From: UBA11475 sp045655805
GTDB taxonomy: Bacteria; Bacillota; Clostridia; Christensenellales; Borkfalkiaceae
DNA length: 64,000 bases
NCBI GenBank assembly: GCA_045655805.1
Contig: JAZOPZ010000022.1
Location: forward strand, 1 to 64,000
Direction of reading: 5' to 3'
The notes below the pieces were generated by a model. That model was given only the letters and a program-made list of their open reading frames with translations, had not been told where the DNA came from and did no database searches. The translations under genes and the position numbers were made by a program. Below, piece after piece: positions 51,432 to 60,134 of the stretch. How positions within the stretch are numbered: the first letter of the stretch is position 1; every line of letters starts with the position of its first letter.

Positions 51432-52223
51432 TTGCAAGTTAATTGTGTTTTTGCCGTTTGCGTTTAAGTAGGTAAAGTCAATTTTATTAAGCGTAGCACC
51501 TTGCAAAAAGTCGTTGATTATTTTGCTTGCCGTGGTTACGCTTTCAAAAAATAGCGATAAAAGGTGGTCTTTTTCTTCTTCTAAAAAAGCGTCGGTTTTA
51601 GGTAAAAACATACAGGAAAAAAAGTGTGGCAAGTGTAAAAATCGTTCTGCAGTTTGTATTTTAGGCTTTAATAAAAAGGCGTCTTTTTTTAAAAAATTTT
51701 GTGGTAACACTCCTAATGCGTGCGAACAGGCAAGAGAGTATTTTTTGATTTTTTCACCCGTTATAGTAGTCAAAATTTTTGCGCCCAAAGGACTTCGATT
51801 TGCTGTTTTGACGGTGGGTGCGCCGTAAATATCTAGTAAAAGTCTATCTAGTGAGCGTTCGATTTCAAAGTGAAGTTTATCTTTTTTACGGTTGTTTTGG
51901 GCGACGGATTTAAGTTTTTCACACTTATCGTAAATAAGCGGATGAAATATTGCGTCGGCAATTATATGGCTCAAAAAACCACACGCCGTTACTTGTTCGG
52001 CTGTGGTTAAATTTGCATTTAATAAACGGTTATAGCAATTTTCTATTGATAGCGAGTGTATATATCTACCGTAGTTTTTGCTTTTGTAGGGTTTTACGGT
52101 AAAGGCAAGGTCGGGCAAAATAGCACCGTATAAAAATGCGTTTTTGTATTCAATTTGACTTTTGCTAAAAAGGTTTTTAGTTATTTGTTCAGCAATAATT
52201 AGGTGTGAAAAATAAGCCGGCAT
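51429..52223 (-). CDS. Zinc-dependent phospholipase C family protein
   Basis: A 264-residue protein of the S1-P1/phospholipase C-like group (PF00882). The His/Asp metal ligands appear in FSHLIIAEQ (His 6), YGAILPDLAF near 32-41, YGRYIHSLS near 53, and CGFLSHIIADAIFHP near 81-95, followed by HFEIERSLD near 118. There is no signal peptide, unlike classical secreted enzymes. Members in Clostridia are common and uncharacterised; hydrolase activity on phosphodiesters is a family-level guess. No clear RBS precedes ATG 52223. Confidence 0.85.
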   Translation of the reverse strand: MPAYFSHLIIAEQITKNLFSKSQIEYKNAFLYGAILPDLAFTVKPYKSKNYGRYIHSLSIENCYNRLLNANLTTAEQVTACGFLSHIIADAIFHPLIYDKCEKLKSVAQNNRKKDKLHFEIERSLDRLLLDIYGAPTVKTANRSPLGAKILTTITGEKIKKYSLACSHALGVLPQNFLKKDAFLLKPKIQTAERFLHLPHFFSCMFLPKTDAFLEEEKDHLLSLFFESVTTASKIINDFLQGATLNKIDFTYLNANGKNTINLQ

Positions 52224-52359
52224 AGTTTAAGTATGGGCAAATTTCGGCGTAAAAAACAAAAAAGGTAACAACAAGACGTGTTTTTAGGTGTTAAATTTAA
52301 TAACTTTCAAAACTTGACTTTTGCAAAACTCGAGTTTTCTTTTGACTGCGCAAATGAGA

Positions 52360-52388
52360 TTGATTTTAATTTAATTTTATTATATAAT
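52360..52388 (+). promoter_or_regulatory. Promoter of the methyltransferase gene
   Basis: TTGATT (52360-52365), 17 bases, TATAAT (52383-52388). Confidence 0.65.
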
Positions 52389-52424
52389 AAACTCACAGAT
52401 AAATAAGTATTTGTAGGAGCATAT

Positions 52425-53207
52425 ATGAATAGCGTAAACAAAACATTATATATCCCCTTATACGGCAAGTCCTACGTGAGCAAAAAAGGGTTGTTCCTTG
52501 AGGATAAAAAAGCCGAAGAAATTTGGGCGGCAGAAGGTTTTGTGCTCAAGGGAAAGTCAAAATCCAAATGGCTTGCCTATTATATGGGTATTCGTTCTGC
52601 CGTGTTTGACGAATGGGTGAAAAAACAAATGATAGTTTTTTCGGATGCCGTTGTTATTCATATCGGTTGCGGAATGGATAGTCGCATCATAAGAGTTGGA
52701 ACTGAAAATCATAAATGGTACGACGTGGATTTTCCGGAAGTTATTGAAGAAAGAAGATGTTACTATGCCGAAACGGACGACTACAAAATGATTGCAGGTG
52801 ATGCAAGGGATTGCGATTGGCTGACAGCGATTAAGGAAAACAAATCTGCCATCGTCGTTATGGAAGGCGTGAGTATGTACTTGACCGTTGCTGAAATGAA
52901 AAATTTAGCAGATAGCCTTTGCTCTCACTTTGAAAGACTTATACTTTTGGTAGATGCTTATACTTCTTTTGCCGCTAAAATGTCAAAGCGGAGAAACCCT
53001 ATAAATGACGTAGGTGTAACTGAGGTTTATGGTATAGATTATCCACAATTTTATCAAACAGAGAATCTTGTTTTTATAAAAGAACACACAATGATTCCTC
53101 AAAAATACTTAAAAGAGTTAAAAGGATTTGAAAGATTTATTTTTGCCAAGTTATATGCAGGCGGATTTTCAAAAAAACTCTATCGTTTGTATGAATATCA
53201 AAAGTAG
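52425..53207 (+). CDS. Class I SAM-dependent methyltransferase, LCM/PPM1-type
   Basis: A 260-residue methyltransferase of the leucine carboxyl methyltransferase/TcmP-like group. VIHIGCGMDSR near residues 77-87 is the SAM-binding motif I, WYDVDFPEVIEER near 97-109 is the hallmark acidic post-I region, AGDARDCDW follows, and VVMEGVSMYLT near 145-155 is the motif IV equivalent. These enzymes O-methylate small molecules or protein C-termini. No biosynthetic genes are adjacent, so the substrate is unknown. GTAGGAG lies before the ATG. Confidence 0.9.
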   Translation: MNSVNKTLYIPLYGKSYVSKKGLFLEDKKAEEIWAAEGFVLKGKSKSKWLAYYMGIRSAVFDEWVKKQMIVFSDAVVIHIGCGMDSRIIRVGTENHKWYDVDFPEVIEERRCYYAETDDYKMIAGDARDCDWLTAIKENKSAIVVMEGVSMYLTVAEMKNLADSLCSHFERLILLVDAYTSFAAKMSKRRNPINDVGVTEVYGIDYPQFYQTENLVFIKEHTMIPQKYLKELKGFERFIFAKLYAGGFSKKLYRLYEYQK

Positions 53208-53312
53208 CAATTATTAAATTGCAATTTATAGGGCAGTTGCCTTTTTGCCAAAACTTTTAAAAGTGTAGCACACTTACTTCCAAGTGAAGTAGTGTGTTTG
53301 CGCAATGCAAAA
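53208..53312. other. Short gene-free stretch with a hairpin
   Basis: An imperfect hairpin formed by CACACTTACTTC and GAAGTAGTGTG lies near 53268-53299. Its role is not clear. Confidence 0.4.
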
Positions 53313-53343
53313 AAAGACTAACGAAATTTTTCGTTAGTCTTTT
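53313..53343 (+). terminator. Terminator of the methyltransferase gene
   Basis: AAAGACTAACGAAA-ATT-TTTCGTTAGTCTTT followed by T. Confidence 0.85.
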
Positions 53344-53353
53344 ATAACGTCTT

Positions 53354-53391
53354 AAAAAATCCCTATAAAAAGGCAACGGAAGTTGCCTTTT
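53354..53391. repeat. AAAAAATCC-box/hairpin repeat, copy 3, with terminator
   Basis: AAAAAATCCC (53354-53363) followed by AAAAGGCAAC-GGAA-GTTGCCTTTT; the hairpin terminates the minus-strand glycosidase gene and is symmetric enough to work both ways. Confidence 0.6.
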
Positions 53392-53424
53392 TTGTTGGTT
53401 GTTTTTAGTTTTTTGGGTGTAGCG

Positions 53425-55431
53425 TTAATACTCAAGCACGGTTATTTGCGCGCAATATATCTTTGGTACGGTAAAGGAAACTGTGCCGTCTTTAACTTCA
53501 AACGGAATAGTTTGGTTTTGTGGGACTAGTTTTACCGACTTAATCTTTTTATTAGTTTTAATGCTAAAGGCAGTATCGTATAGTGGGATTAAATCTTCAA
53601 TAACTTCTACCGAAGTTTTGCCCGAGCCACGCTTTACAGGTGTGGCGTATAACGAGTGCAATACAAGCCTGTTTTTATCTATTTGGTCGTTTAGCGAAAT
53701 AACGCCACCTGACGGCAAGTTTGTGGTAAGTGATTTGTCGTTTCCTAAAATATTATCGAGCGCTTTTATTACCGTTTCTTTAGCGATAAAACTGCCACAT
53801 TTAGCATACTCGGTGAATATATCAATTGCTATATAAGCGCCGTCTTTGCCGTAGGTTACGGCTGGGGAACTTTCGTCAAAAGCAAACGGGGTATGCCTAT
53901 GCGAGCAGTAGTGATATTTGTCACGGTTAAAGTACGGGTTGGCAACTTTTGCCGATACCGTTGCGCCGTCATTTGCTACCACTTGGTAGAATTTTTCGTA
54001 AATAACGAACTTGGTTTTAGAAAGATTTAACGCGTTGTAGTCTGGAGCAAGGTAGTTTGGTGAGTATTCGTTAACGCCCTTAAAGGTTGCGCCTAAATCA
54101 AAGGTTTTTAAGGAAAACTCACCCGATTTACCAGTAGATAAAATTTTACCACCATTTTTAGTGAACGCCTTTAATTTTGCTAAAACTATTTTATCGTCAA
54201 GATAAATATCGTCTGGTAAAATTATTACTTTGTATTTATTAAAATCGCAGTCTTTATCTAAAATAGTGTAAAGGTATTTGCCCTCTAATAAAATTCTGTT
54301 TGCACCGGTGTCTGCGCTACAACCCGAATTATTCAAAAAGTCGCCTTGCATACTTTCAACAGATAATAGACCTATTTCGTTTATCGGGGTTATGTCGTAG
54401 CAATAATCTTCAACTTTTTCAGCCTCACTATAAGCCGTGCCGATAAGTTCGTAAGTTGCTTTATCCATAAAGCCGAGTGGATGCATTTGGTCGCCGATTG
54501 AACACCTTGCTCCAAAGGCAAGGGATAAGGCAATTTCGTATTTTAAAGCGTTAGGGTGTTTAAAACCACCGAATTCACCCCAACTAAAGTGAAATTTACC
54601 TGTCATACCAAGATACTTTTTATCAAGGTTCATTACGTACTTTGCCGATTTTGGAAAGTGGTCGTAACCCCAACCACCCGTTGGTAAACTTTCAAGTTCA
54701 AGATGAGTGTTGGCGTTGGCGATATCTCGTCTGCCACACGGTATATGACCACCGTTGTGGAAAATTTTAATATTTGGGTTTAAGGCTTTTACACAATTTT
54801 CAATGGCGGTGTAGTAGTTTTTGTAGTTTATTTTTGCAAGTTTTTTAAAGGAATTATCGTCGTTTATATCCCAACCTAGTTTTTTAACGCTTTCTACGCA
54901 ATGTGGGCAGTAACAAACGGTTTCGCCTACTATATCAAAAAATAAGCCTTCTGGATTGTAAAGTTTTATAACTTCTTCAGTTTGCTTTAAAACTTCGTTT
55001 AGGTACGGGGTGTTGGTGCAAAGACGGTGAAATCCAAAATAATTTTCTTCAGCGTAAGGTAAACCGTTTTTATAGCCCGTTTTGGGGTAGACGTGGTCTC
55101 TAGTAAAAGCAACGCTGTGCGTAGGGTGTTCAAAGAAATATTTATCGTCATATCCTACTGAAATATAAATCGGCGCATTGACGCCTGCTTTTTTGCACGC
55201 TGAAAGTTGCGCACCTAAAAGGTCGAAGTTGAGTTCAGGATGCATAGCGTTTACTTTTGACGGATAGTAGGACCAACCGTGGTGACACTTTGCAAATACG
55301 GTTATTGAATTTACGTGCCCCGTTTTAAGGCAGTCTATAAAATTTTCTTCATTAAATTTTGAGCCGATATCTTTTATCGCTGGTGAGGTATGAAAATCAA
55401 GGTGGACTTGTCTTTGTGGAACTTTATACAT
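53425..55431 (-). CDS. GHL6-type glycoside hydrolase-like protein (alpha-amylase superfamily fold)
   Basis: A 668-residue protein whose N-terminal 330 residues form a TIM-barrel glycosidase of the hypothetical GHL6/fucosidase-like type. HLDFHTSP opens it (residues 10-17), TVFAKCHHGWSYYPSK follows near 45-60, GLFFDIVGETVCYCPHC near 175-191 carries a likely catalytic Asp, and HFSWGEFGG lies near 283. A beta-galactosidase-trimerisation-like domain follows (SVESMQGDFLNN, then VIILPDDIYLDD). No signal peptide is present, so it is intracellular. AAGGAG precedes the ATG. The substrate is unknown. Confidence 0.85.
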   Translation of the reverse strand: MYKVPQRQVHLDFHTSPAIKDIGSKFNEENFIDCLKTGHVNSITVFAKCHHGWSYYPSKVNAMHPELNFDLLGAQLSACKKAGVNAPIYISVGYDDKYFFEHPTHSVAFTRDHVYPKTGYKNGLPYAEENYFGFHRLCTNTPYLNEVLKQTEEVIKLYNPEGLFFDIVGETVCYCPHCVESVKKLGWDINDDNSFKKLAKINYKNYYTAIENCVKALNPNIKIFHNGGHIPCGRRDIANANTHLELESLPTGGWGYDHFPKSAKYVMNLDKKYLGMTGKFHFSWGEFGGFKHPNALKYEIALSLAFGARCSIGDQMHPLGFMDKATYELIGTAYSEAEKVEDYCYDITPINEIGLLSVESMQGDFLNNSGCSADTGANRILLEGKYLYTILDKDCDFNKYKVIILPDDIYLDDKIVLAKLKAFTKNGGKILSTGKSGEFSLKTFDLGATFKGVNEYSPNYLAPDYNALNLSKTKFVIYEKFYQVVANDGATVSAKVANPYFNRDKYHYCSHRHTPFAFDESSPAVTYGKDGAYIAIDIFTEYAKCGSFIAKETVIKALDNILGNDKSLTTNLPSGGVISLNDQIDKNRLVLHSLYATPVKRGSGKTSVEVIEDLIPLYDTAFSIKTNKKIKSVKLVPQNQTIPFEVKDGTVSFTVPKIYCAQITVLEY

Positions 55432-55546
55432 AACAACTCCTTGTCGTTTTTTTTAATTATATCTCTAAATTTAGAAAAATTGTATAACTAAATAACTCAA
55501 AAGTTGTAAAAAATTATCTTTTTTATATACAAAAATTTAGCAAAAT

Positions 55547-55571
55547 AAAAGGTCGCAGACGCGACCTTTTT
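55547..55571. terminator. Terminator of tkt
   Basis: AAAAGGTCGC-AGAC-GCGACCTTTT; serves tkt on the minus strand. Confidence 0.87.
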
Positions 55572-55582
55572 ACAATTGAGAA

Positions 55583-57562
55583 TTATTTACAGTTTTTGAT
55601 TGAAAGTTTTGCTTTGTTAGCAACGTTTTCAGCAGTAAAGCCGTATTTGTTGAAAAGAACTTTTGCAGGAGCAGATTCACCAAAGTGGTCGATAGTTAAA
55701 TATTCACCGTCAAGACCGACGTATTTGCCCCAAGGCATACTTGCGCCTGCCTCTACGGCAACTCTTGCTCTAATCGATTTTGGCAATACGCTTTCTTTAT
55801 ATTCAGCGCTTTGCTTATCGAAAATATCCATACAAGGCATAGAAACAACCCTTGCGTCGATGCCGTCTTTTGCTAAAAGTTCTTTGGCTTGAACGGCGAT
55901 TAAAACTTCAGAACCACTAGCCATTAAAATAACGTCGGCTTTAGCGCCGTTTTCTTTAGCGATTACGTAGCCACCTTTAAGAGCGTCTTTACTAGAACCG
56001 TCAAGCATAGGTAAGGTTTGTCTTGAAAGCGCAATAGTGGTAGGGCAATCAGCCTTAAGTGCTGAAACGTAAGCAGCGGTGGTTTCCCTACCGTCAGCAG
56101 GACGGAAAACGTTCATATCAGGGGTAGCGCGTAGCGCTGCAAGTTGTTCAATAGGTTCGTGAGTTGGACCGTCTTCACCAACGCCGATTGAATCGTGCGT
56201 CATAATGTAAAGGATAGGTAACTTCATAATAGAAGACATACGCATTGCGCCTTTAAGGTAATCGGTAAACACGAAGAAGGTCGCGCAATATGGCAACACG
56301 CCACCGTGTAAATACATACCGTTACAGATAGCGCCCATAGCGTGTTCTCTAATACCGAAGTGCATATTTCTACCTGCTCTAGTAGTAGCGTCGAAGTCGC
56401 CTTCACCCTTAAGAATAGTCTTGTTTGACGGACCAAGGTCGGCTGAGCCACCCATAAGATTTGGTACGAGTTTAGCAATTTTATTAAGAACGGTTGAACC
56501 GTAACCCCTTGACGCGTCGTCTTTTGGGTATTGCCATAAATCTTCAACGTCTTCAAGGTCAGGTGCAGTTTTAGAGTTCCAAAGTTTATATTCTTTTGCA
56601 AGTTCTGGGTAAGCCTTTTCGTATTCAGCGAAAAGTTCGTTCCATTCGCTTTCTAATTTAGCGCCTTTTTCAGCGTATTCTGCTTTAATTTCTTCAACTT
56701 CTGCAGGGATAGTGAAGGCGGGATAATCGTAACCTAATTTTGCCTTGGTTTTTGCGTTGTTTTCAGCACCGAGTGGCGCGCCGTGGCAGTCTGCTTTACC
56801 TTCAAGCGGAGAGCCATAGCCGATTTTTGATTTGATGATGATAAGAGAAGGTTTTTCCTTTTCTTCTTTTGCCTTTTTTATTGCGTCTTTTACTGCATCA
56901 ATATCGTTAGCGTCGTCAACGTTTAAAACTTGCCAACCTAGTGCGATATGTCTTGCGCCAACGTCTTCAGCAAACGCTTGATCGGTGTTGCCTTCAATAG
57001 TGATATCGTTATCGTCGTATAAAACTATAAGTTTGCCAAGTTTAAGAGTACCTGCTAAAGAGGCAGCCTCGTTTTCAATACCCTCTTGCATACAGCCGTC
57101 ACCACAAATTGCGTAGGTGTAGTGGTCTACGATATTAAAACCGTCACGGTTAAATTTATCGGCGAGTTTAGCCTCTGCAATAGCCATACCTACTGCGTTT
57201 GCGATACCTTGACCGAGTGGTCCCGTAGTCGTTTCAACACCTGGGCAAACGTCAACTTCAGGGTGACCTGTGCAGATAGAATTTTCTTGTCTAAATCTTT
57301 CGATATCAGCCATAGGGATATCGTAACCGAATACGTGTAAAAGCGCGTAATTGAACATTGAACCGTGGCCGGCTGATAATACAAACCTATCTCTATCGTT
57401 CCATTTAGGCGATTTTGGGTTGAATTTTAAGTGATTAGCAAATAAAGAGTAGCCTACCGGAGCCATACCGAGTGGAAGACCTGGGTGACCTGAATTTGCT
57501 TTGTCGATAGCGTCTATTGCAAGCGCTCTTATAGTGTTTATTGCGATATTGTGTTTATCCAT
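55583..57562 (-). CDS. tkt: Transketolase
   Basis: Thiamine diphosphate enzyme moving two-carbon units in the non-oxidative pentose phosphate pathway. ATG 57562 follows AAGGAG and gives 659 residues, the normal length. NTIRALAIDAIDKANSGHPGLPLG (start), GPLGQGIANAVGMA near 115, the ThDP-binding CGDGCMQEGIENEAASLAG near 155, and DSIGVGEDGPTHEPIEQLAALR near 460 are all in place. The frame upstream of this ATG contains the promoter and is not coding. It is a single-gene unit divergent from proS, in an organism without visible oxidative-branch genes here. Confidence 0.96.
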   Translation of the reverse strand: MDKHNIAINTIRALAIDAIDKANSGHPGLPLGMAPVGYSLFANHLKFNPKSPKWNDRDRFVLSAGHGSMFNYALLHVFGYDIPMADIERFRQENSICTGHPEVDVCPGVETTTGPLGQGIANAVGMAIAEAKLADKFNRDGFNIVDHYTYAICGDGCMQEGIENEAASLAGTLKLGKLIVLYDDNDITIEGNTDQAFAEDVGARHIALGWQVLNVDDANDIDAVKDAIKKAKEEKEKPSLIIIKSKIGYGSPLEGKADCHGAPLGAENNAKTKAKLGYDYPAFTIPAEVEEIKAEYAEKGAKLESEWNELFAEYEKAYPELAKEYKLWNSKTAPDLEDVEDLWQYPKDDASRGYGSTVLNKIAKLVPNLMGGSADLGPSNKTILKGEGDFDATTRAGRNMHFGIREHAMGAICNGMYLHGGVLPYCATFFVFTDYLKGAMRMSSIMKLPILYIMTHDSIGVGEDGPTHEPIEQLAALRATPDMNVFRPADGRETTAAYVSALKADCPTTIALSRQTLPMLDGSSKDALKGGYVIAKENGAKADVILMASGSEVLIAVQAKELLAKDGIDARVVSMPCMDIFDKQSAEYKESVLPKSIRARVAVEAGASMPWGKYVGLDGEYLTIDHFGESAPAKVLFNKYGFTAENVANKAKLSIKNCK

Positions 57563-57602
57563 AAATATCTCCTTGTAAGGCCACGATGGGCTCAATAAAA
57601 AC

Positions 57603-57631
57603 ATTATACAATACTTTAGGTTATTTTTCAA
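57603..57631 (-). promoter_or_regulatory. tkt promoter
   Basis: TTGAAA (57631-57626), 17 bases, TATAAT (57608-57603) on the minus strand. Confidence 0.82.
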
Positions 57632-57711
57632 GGGGTTGCATAAAAAATAGCAGCCTTTTTTGACGGTTTTAGGTAAAATTTTACCTTTCGGAGTTAAATA
57701 CTTTAAAAAAC

Positions 57712-57740
57712 TTGTCATTTGAACTAATATTTGTTATAAT
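57712..57740 (+). promoter_or_regulatory. proS promoter
   Basis: TTGTCA (57712-57717), 17 bases, TATAAT (57735-57740). The leader is about 27 bases, so no T-box is present here. A palindrome AGGTAAAATTTTACCT (57671-57686) lies upstream, between the two divergent promoters. Confidence 0.8.
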
Positions 57741-57773
57741 ATTAAACTGTAAAGTAAATTATGGAGCGATATT

Positions 57774-59204
57774 ATGGACAACAAACAATTCGTTAAAGAA
57801 ATTGCAGATATTGAAAATGACTTTCCACAATGGTATACCGACGTCATTATGAAGACGGAACTTGTTGATTACGGTCCTGTTAAAGGGACTATGGTTATTA
57901 GACCTTACGGCTATGCTATTTGGGAAAATATTCAAAAAGAACTCGATAAAAGATTTAAGGCAACGGGCGTTAAAAACGCATACTTTCCGATGTTTATACC
58001 AAAAAGTTTCTTGGAAAAAGAGGCTGAACACGTTGAGGGGTTCGCACCTGAAGTTGCAGTAGTAACTTTCGCTGGTGGCAAAGAACTTGAAGAACCGCTT
58101 ATCGTTCGTCCTACTAGTGAAACTATCATTTGCGCAATGTATAGCAAATGGCTTAAGAGTTATCGTGATTTACCTATTCTTATCAATCAATGGGCAAACG
58201 TGGTCCGTTGGGAAAAAACTACCCGTCCGTTCCTCCGTACTAGTGAATTCTTGTGGCAAGAAGGTCATACCGTACACGCTAGCGAACAAGAGGCTCTTGA
58301 TGAAACCATCTTAATGCTTAACGTGTATAAGGAATTTGCTGAAAACGTACTTGCAATCCCTGTTCTTACCGGCAAGAAGACTGAAAAAGAAAAGTTTGCT
58401 GGGGCAGTTGCTACATACGGTATGGAAGCAATGATGCTTGACGGTAAAAGTTTACAAGCGGGCACTTCACACTATTTAGGTCAAAACTTTGCAAAGGCGT
58501 CTAATATGAAGTTCCTTGATAAAGACGGCGTGCTTAAGTACGGTTATTCGTCAAGTTGGGGCGTTTCTACTAGACTTATCGGCGCGCTCATTATGGCGCA
58601 CGGTGATGCTCGTGGTTTAGTGTTGCCACCTATGGTTGCTCCTATCCAAGCAGTTATCGTTCCTATCGCTGCACACAAGGGTGGCGTTATCGAAAAAGTT
58701 AAAGAAGTTGAAGAACTCTTAATTAAATCAGATATCAGAGCAGAGGTCGATTACCGTGATATGAGCCCTGGTTGGAAATTTAACGAATGGGAAATGAAAG
58801 GCGTTCCACTTCGTATTGAAATGGGACCTAGAGATATTGAAAACGGTCAATGTATGTTGTTTAGGCGTGATACGCTTGAAAAGAAAGCCGTTTCACTTGA
58901 AAATCTTGCTCAAACTATTGCTGACGAACTTAAAGATATTCAAGCAAATATGCTTGCAAAATCAAAGGCACTCCGCGATAGCAGAATAGTTAAAGCAGAC
59001 GATATGGACGGCATTTTACAAGGTGTTGAAAACAAGTGCTTTGTAAAGGCAAATTGGTGTGGTTGCCGTGAGTGTGAAGATAAGATTAAAGAACACGCTC
59101 AAGCGACTGCTAGGGTTATCGTGGACGGCGAAGAACCTGACGGTAAATGCGCCGTTTGTGGTAAAGATGCAAAACACGTGGTTTATTTCGCAAGAGCGTA
59201 CTAA
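57774..59204 (+). CDS. proS: Proline--tRNA ligase, eukaryote/archaea-like (type 3)
   Basis: Charges tRNA-Pro. At 476 residues and without the bacterial editing insertion, it is the short archaeal/eukaryotic-type ProRS found in many Bacillota. Class II motifs are VRPTSETIICAMYSKW near residues 103-118 and RTSEFLWQEGHTVHAS near 150-165, followed by QAGTSHYLGQNFAKA near 225 and SSSWGVSTRLIG near 258. The C-terminal zinc-binding-like domain carries CGCRECEDK near 425 and CAVCGKDA near 464. Own promoter, no T-box. Confidence 0.95.
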   Translation: MDNKQFVKEIADIENDFPQWYTDVIMKTELVDYGPVKGTMVIRPYGYAIWENIQKELDKRFKATGVKNAYFPMFIPKSFLEKEAEHVEGFAPEVAVVTFAGGKELEEPLIVRPTSETIICAMYSKWLKSYRDLPILINQWANVVRWEKTTRPFLRTSEFLWQEGHTVHASEQEALDETILMLNVYKEFAENVLAIPVLTGKKTEKEKFAGAVATYGMEAMMLDGKSLQAGTSHYLGQNFAKASNMKFLDKDGVLKYGYSSSWGVSTRLIGALIMAHGDARGLVLPPMVAPIQAVIVPIAAHKGGVIEKVKEVEELLIKSDIRAEVDYRDMSPGWKFNEWEMKGVPLRIEMGPRDIENGQCMLFRRDTLEKKAVSLENLAQTIADELKDIQANMLAKSKALRDSRIVKADDMDGILQGVENKCFVKANWCGCRECEDKIKEHAQATARVIVDGEEPDGKCAVCGKDAKHVVYFARAY

Positions 59205-59219
59205 TTTGTGGAATAAATA

Positions 59220-59248
59220 TTTACCGTAACGACTATAATTACGGTAAA
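59220..59248 (+). promoter_or_regulatory. Perfect 10-base inverted repeat after proS
   Basis: TTTACCGTAA (59220-59229) and TTACGGTAAA (59239-59248) around CGACTATAA. There is no T run, and the next RBS (CGGAG) follows at once, so it is either an operator or an mRNA hairpin controlling the downstream gene. Confidence 0.5.
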
Positions 59249-59261
59249 ACGGAGATTTTTT

Positions 59262-60074
59262 ATGATTTTTGTAAACGGAATTGATATAACTTCAGCCGTA
59301 TTAGTTACGGTTATAGTTTATTATTTACTTGCTTTGGGTTGTTATTTCTTGCTTTCGTACGGCTTATACCGTATGGCAATTAATAGAAACATTGATAATC
59401 CGAAACGTGCTTTTATCCCTTTTTATAGGTATATAATTGCAGGTAAGGTTATCGGAAAAACGGTGTTTTTTGGCAAACTTACCGATAAAATTGGCAAGAT
59501 AACCTTAATCGTTCGTGCAATAGCGGTAGGGCTTAACTTATTTAGCGTGATATATACAAACTATCTTATCTTTTGCGCGCTTGCAATCGGTACGCCTATA
59601 AGCGTAACTAGTGACGCCGTGTTGTATATCGGTGGGGAGACGCTTGCTACTTTACAACAACTTCATTATGGTAAAGGCTTAATCGTTATCGGCAATATTA
59701 TGAATACTCTTTCAACGCTAGCAGGGTTTGCTTGGCTCGTAGTTGCGTTTTCATTTTGGAGCGCTATGTTCAACAAATTTAAGCCTGGTATGGCGTTTAT
59801 ATATACCTTTATTGCCGTGATAATTGCTTTGTCTACTGAAAGTTTCGTGTTGCCACTTGAAATCGGTGGGTTATTCGTGTTCATTTTCCGTAATCGCCCT
59901 GATATTAAGGTTAATATCGTGTATCGTAATCCGTATAATCAATACGGCAACGGCGGTTATAACGGGGACCCTTATGGTAGGGACACTTATAGTGAACCTA
60001 AAAATCAAGCAGACGACAATCCGTTTGAAGAATTTTCTTCAGAAAAAAAAGACAACGACCCGTTTGGGTTCTAA
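59262..60074 (+). CDS. Membrane protein with Tyr/Asn/Gly-rich tail, unknown function
   Basis: No family is recognised with confidence. The 270-residue protein has hydrophobic segments near residues 10-35, 70-110, 145-170 and 180-210. YGLYRMAINRNIDNPKRAFIPFYRY near 33-57 recalls a loop common to small uncharacterised Clostridial membrane proteins. The C-terminal 50 residues are soluble and low-complexity (NPYNQYGNGGYNGDPYGRD, then acidic). It lies 57 bases after proS and may be cotranscribed through the inverted repeat at 59220. Confidence 0.75.
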   Translation: MIFVNGIDITSAVLVTVIVYYLLALGCYFLLSYGLYRMAINRNIDNPKRAFIPFYRYIIAGKVIGKTVFFGKLTDKIGKITLIVRAIAVGLNLFSVIYTNYLIFCALAIGTPISVTSDAVLYIGGETLATLQQLHYGKGLIVIGNIMNTLSTLAGFAWLVVAFSFWSAMFNKFKPGMAFIYTFIAVIIALSTESFVLPLEIGGLFVFIFRNRPDIKVNIVYRNPYNQYGNGGYNGDPYGRDTYSEPKNQADDNPFEEFSSEKKDNDPFGF

Positions 60075-60097
60075 AATTTACTATTAAAATTTTCATT

Positions 60098-60123
60098 AAA
60101 AGCCACTCGCAAGTGGCTTTAAT
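60098..60123 (+). terminator. Terminator before mnmE
   Basis: AAAGCCACT-CGCA-AGTGGCTTT; the T run is short (TTTAAT). It lies only 12-15 bases before the mnmE ATG, so mnmE must read through it or use a promoter inside the preceding gene. Confidence 0.65.
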
Positions 60124-60134
60124 AATTTGACGAC

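Noticed and set aside
57563..57718. Extended tkt start at 57718
   Set aside because: The region contains the tkt promoter, and the conserved transketolase N-terminus begins at ATG 57562 behind AAGGAG.
57712..57773. T-box before proS
   Set aside because: A consensus promoter lies 34 bases before the ATG, leaving no room for a T-box; no GGTGGAACC-like box is present.
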